NCBI RefSeq assembly: GCF_015704895.1
Contig: NZ_JADQWB010000003.1
Span: forward strand, 1 to 64,000
Source: Agrobacterium leguminum
Lineage (GTDB): Bacteria > Pseudomonadota > Alphaproteobacteria > Rhizobiales > Rhizobiaceae
DNA: 64,000 nt
Direction: 5' to 3'
The notes under the pieces were generated by a model, which did not search any database, was not told the origin of the DNA, and worked only from the letters and a program-made list of their open reading frames with translations. Below, in pieces: positions 63,518 to 64,000 of the stretch (position 1 is the first letter of the stretch; each line of letters opens with the position of its first letter). The translations under genes and the position numbers were made by a program.

Positions 63518-64000
63518 CGGCTGGCCTCCTGCGAGATACGGCTGGTGATGCGGAAATAAAAGAAGGTGAAGATCGACAGGAAGATGCAGATCAGCACGGC
63601 GCGCGCGGCACCTTCACCATATTTGTAAGCTCCTATCGCCGTCTTGTAGGTATCGATGATCATTGTCGTGGTTTCGCCGTTTGGACCACCACGCGTAAGA
63701 ATCCAGATGATATCGAAAGAATTGAAGGTCGAAATCAGTGACAGGACCGACATGGTGATCATGGCGGGCAGCATCAGAGGCAGGGTGATACGGCGAAAGC
63801 GGTAGGCGCGGCTGGCGCCATCGGTCCACGCCGCCTCGTAGAGGTCCTGCGGAATGGACTGGATGGCGGCCAGCAAATAGAGCGTCACCATCGGCACACC
63901 AATCCAGACATCGGTGACGACCGTCGCCCAGAAGGCCGTGTTGCCATAGGCAAGGAACGCAACCGGGCCATCCACCAGGCCGAGGTTCTGGAGCACCCCG
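63514..64000 (-). CDS. CUT1 sugar ABC importer permease (MalF type), partial
   Basis: The frame is open to the right edge, so the start lies beyond base 64000. The visible 162 codons are the C-terminal half of a MalF/UgpA-like permease, with the EAA loop DLYEAAWTDGASRAYRFRRI and four membrane segments, ending RITSRISQEASR. It overlaps the next permease gene by 4 bases. The remaining part and any further genes of the operon are not visible. Confidence 0.88.
   Translation of the reverse strand, partial: GVLQNLGLVDGPVAFLAYGNTAFWATVVTDVWIGVPMVTLYLLAAIQSIPQDLYEAAWTDGASRAYRFRRITLPLMLPAMITMSVLSLISTFNSFDIIWILTRGGPNGETTTMIIDTYKTAIGAYKYGEGAARAVLICIFLSIFTFFYFRITSRISQEASR

Overview
The window reads as chromosome of an alphaproteobacterium of the Rhizobium/Agrobacterium group, most likely Agrobacterium tumefaciens/fabrum or a close relative. 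Evidence: dense GC-rich genes with few gaps, long-form purC, a chvH-type efp, modABC next to a short ModE lacking a molybdate domain with two Mo-boxes before modA (the arrangement published for A. tumefaciens), a thiCOSG operon under a TPP riboswitch, and a carrier-protein aminoacylating SerRS-like ligase of the type characterised in A. tumefaciens and Bradyrhizobium. No phage, insertion sequence, CRISPR or tRNA was seen.

Layout. 1-297: a promoter of rRNA-operon type fires leftward out of the window. 298-8049: purC with a coupled TetR gene, then an RND efflux operon (adaptor, pump, outer-membrane channel). 8161-11107: efp facing epmA-epmB, i.e. EF-P and its beta-lysylation enzymes. 11108-12065: intergenic-rich stretch with a structured RNA leader, a possible 30-aa ORF, a 63-aa unknown gene and a palindromic repeat. 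12066-14746: stand-alone Lrp ligand domain, LysR regulator and FAD amine oxidase. 14929-19012: molybdate uptake and its regulator. 19101-23075: thiamine operon and riboswitch.

23161-37394 is the most unusual part. A five-gene operon encodes an acyl carrier protein, an acyl-CoA-dehydrogenase-like flavoprotein lacking the usual catalytic Glu, an amino acid:carrier-protein ligase, a DUF1839 protein with a plausible Cys/His/Asp acyltransferase centre, and a cytoplasmic GH2 glycosidase. It faces a tandem alpha/beta hydrolase with a Cys in the nucleophile elbow. Next come an ABC exporter-like protein whose nucleotide-binding motifs are nearly all degraded and which carries a large insertion, a cyclic-nucleotide-binding protein, a metallo-beta-lactamase-fold hydrolase and a diheme/2Fe-2S adenylate cyclase of CyaC type. 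I infer two linked modules: aminoacyl-thioester chemistry possibly decorating a saccharide, and a redox-cAMP circuit next to a pseudo-ABC membrane protein.

37429-52069 is a glycan locus: methyltransferase, UDP-sugar dehydrogenase, five glycosyltransferases, a NodB-like deacetylase, and a Yej-type oligopeptide importer in the middle. 52035-64000 is an amino-sugar type catabolic region on the minus strand: RpiR regulator, SDR, GH20 hexosaminidase, MlrC-like M81 protein, MFS transporter and CutC, followed by a CUT1 sugar ABC importer that runs off the right edge.
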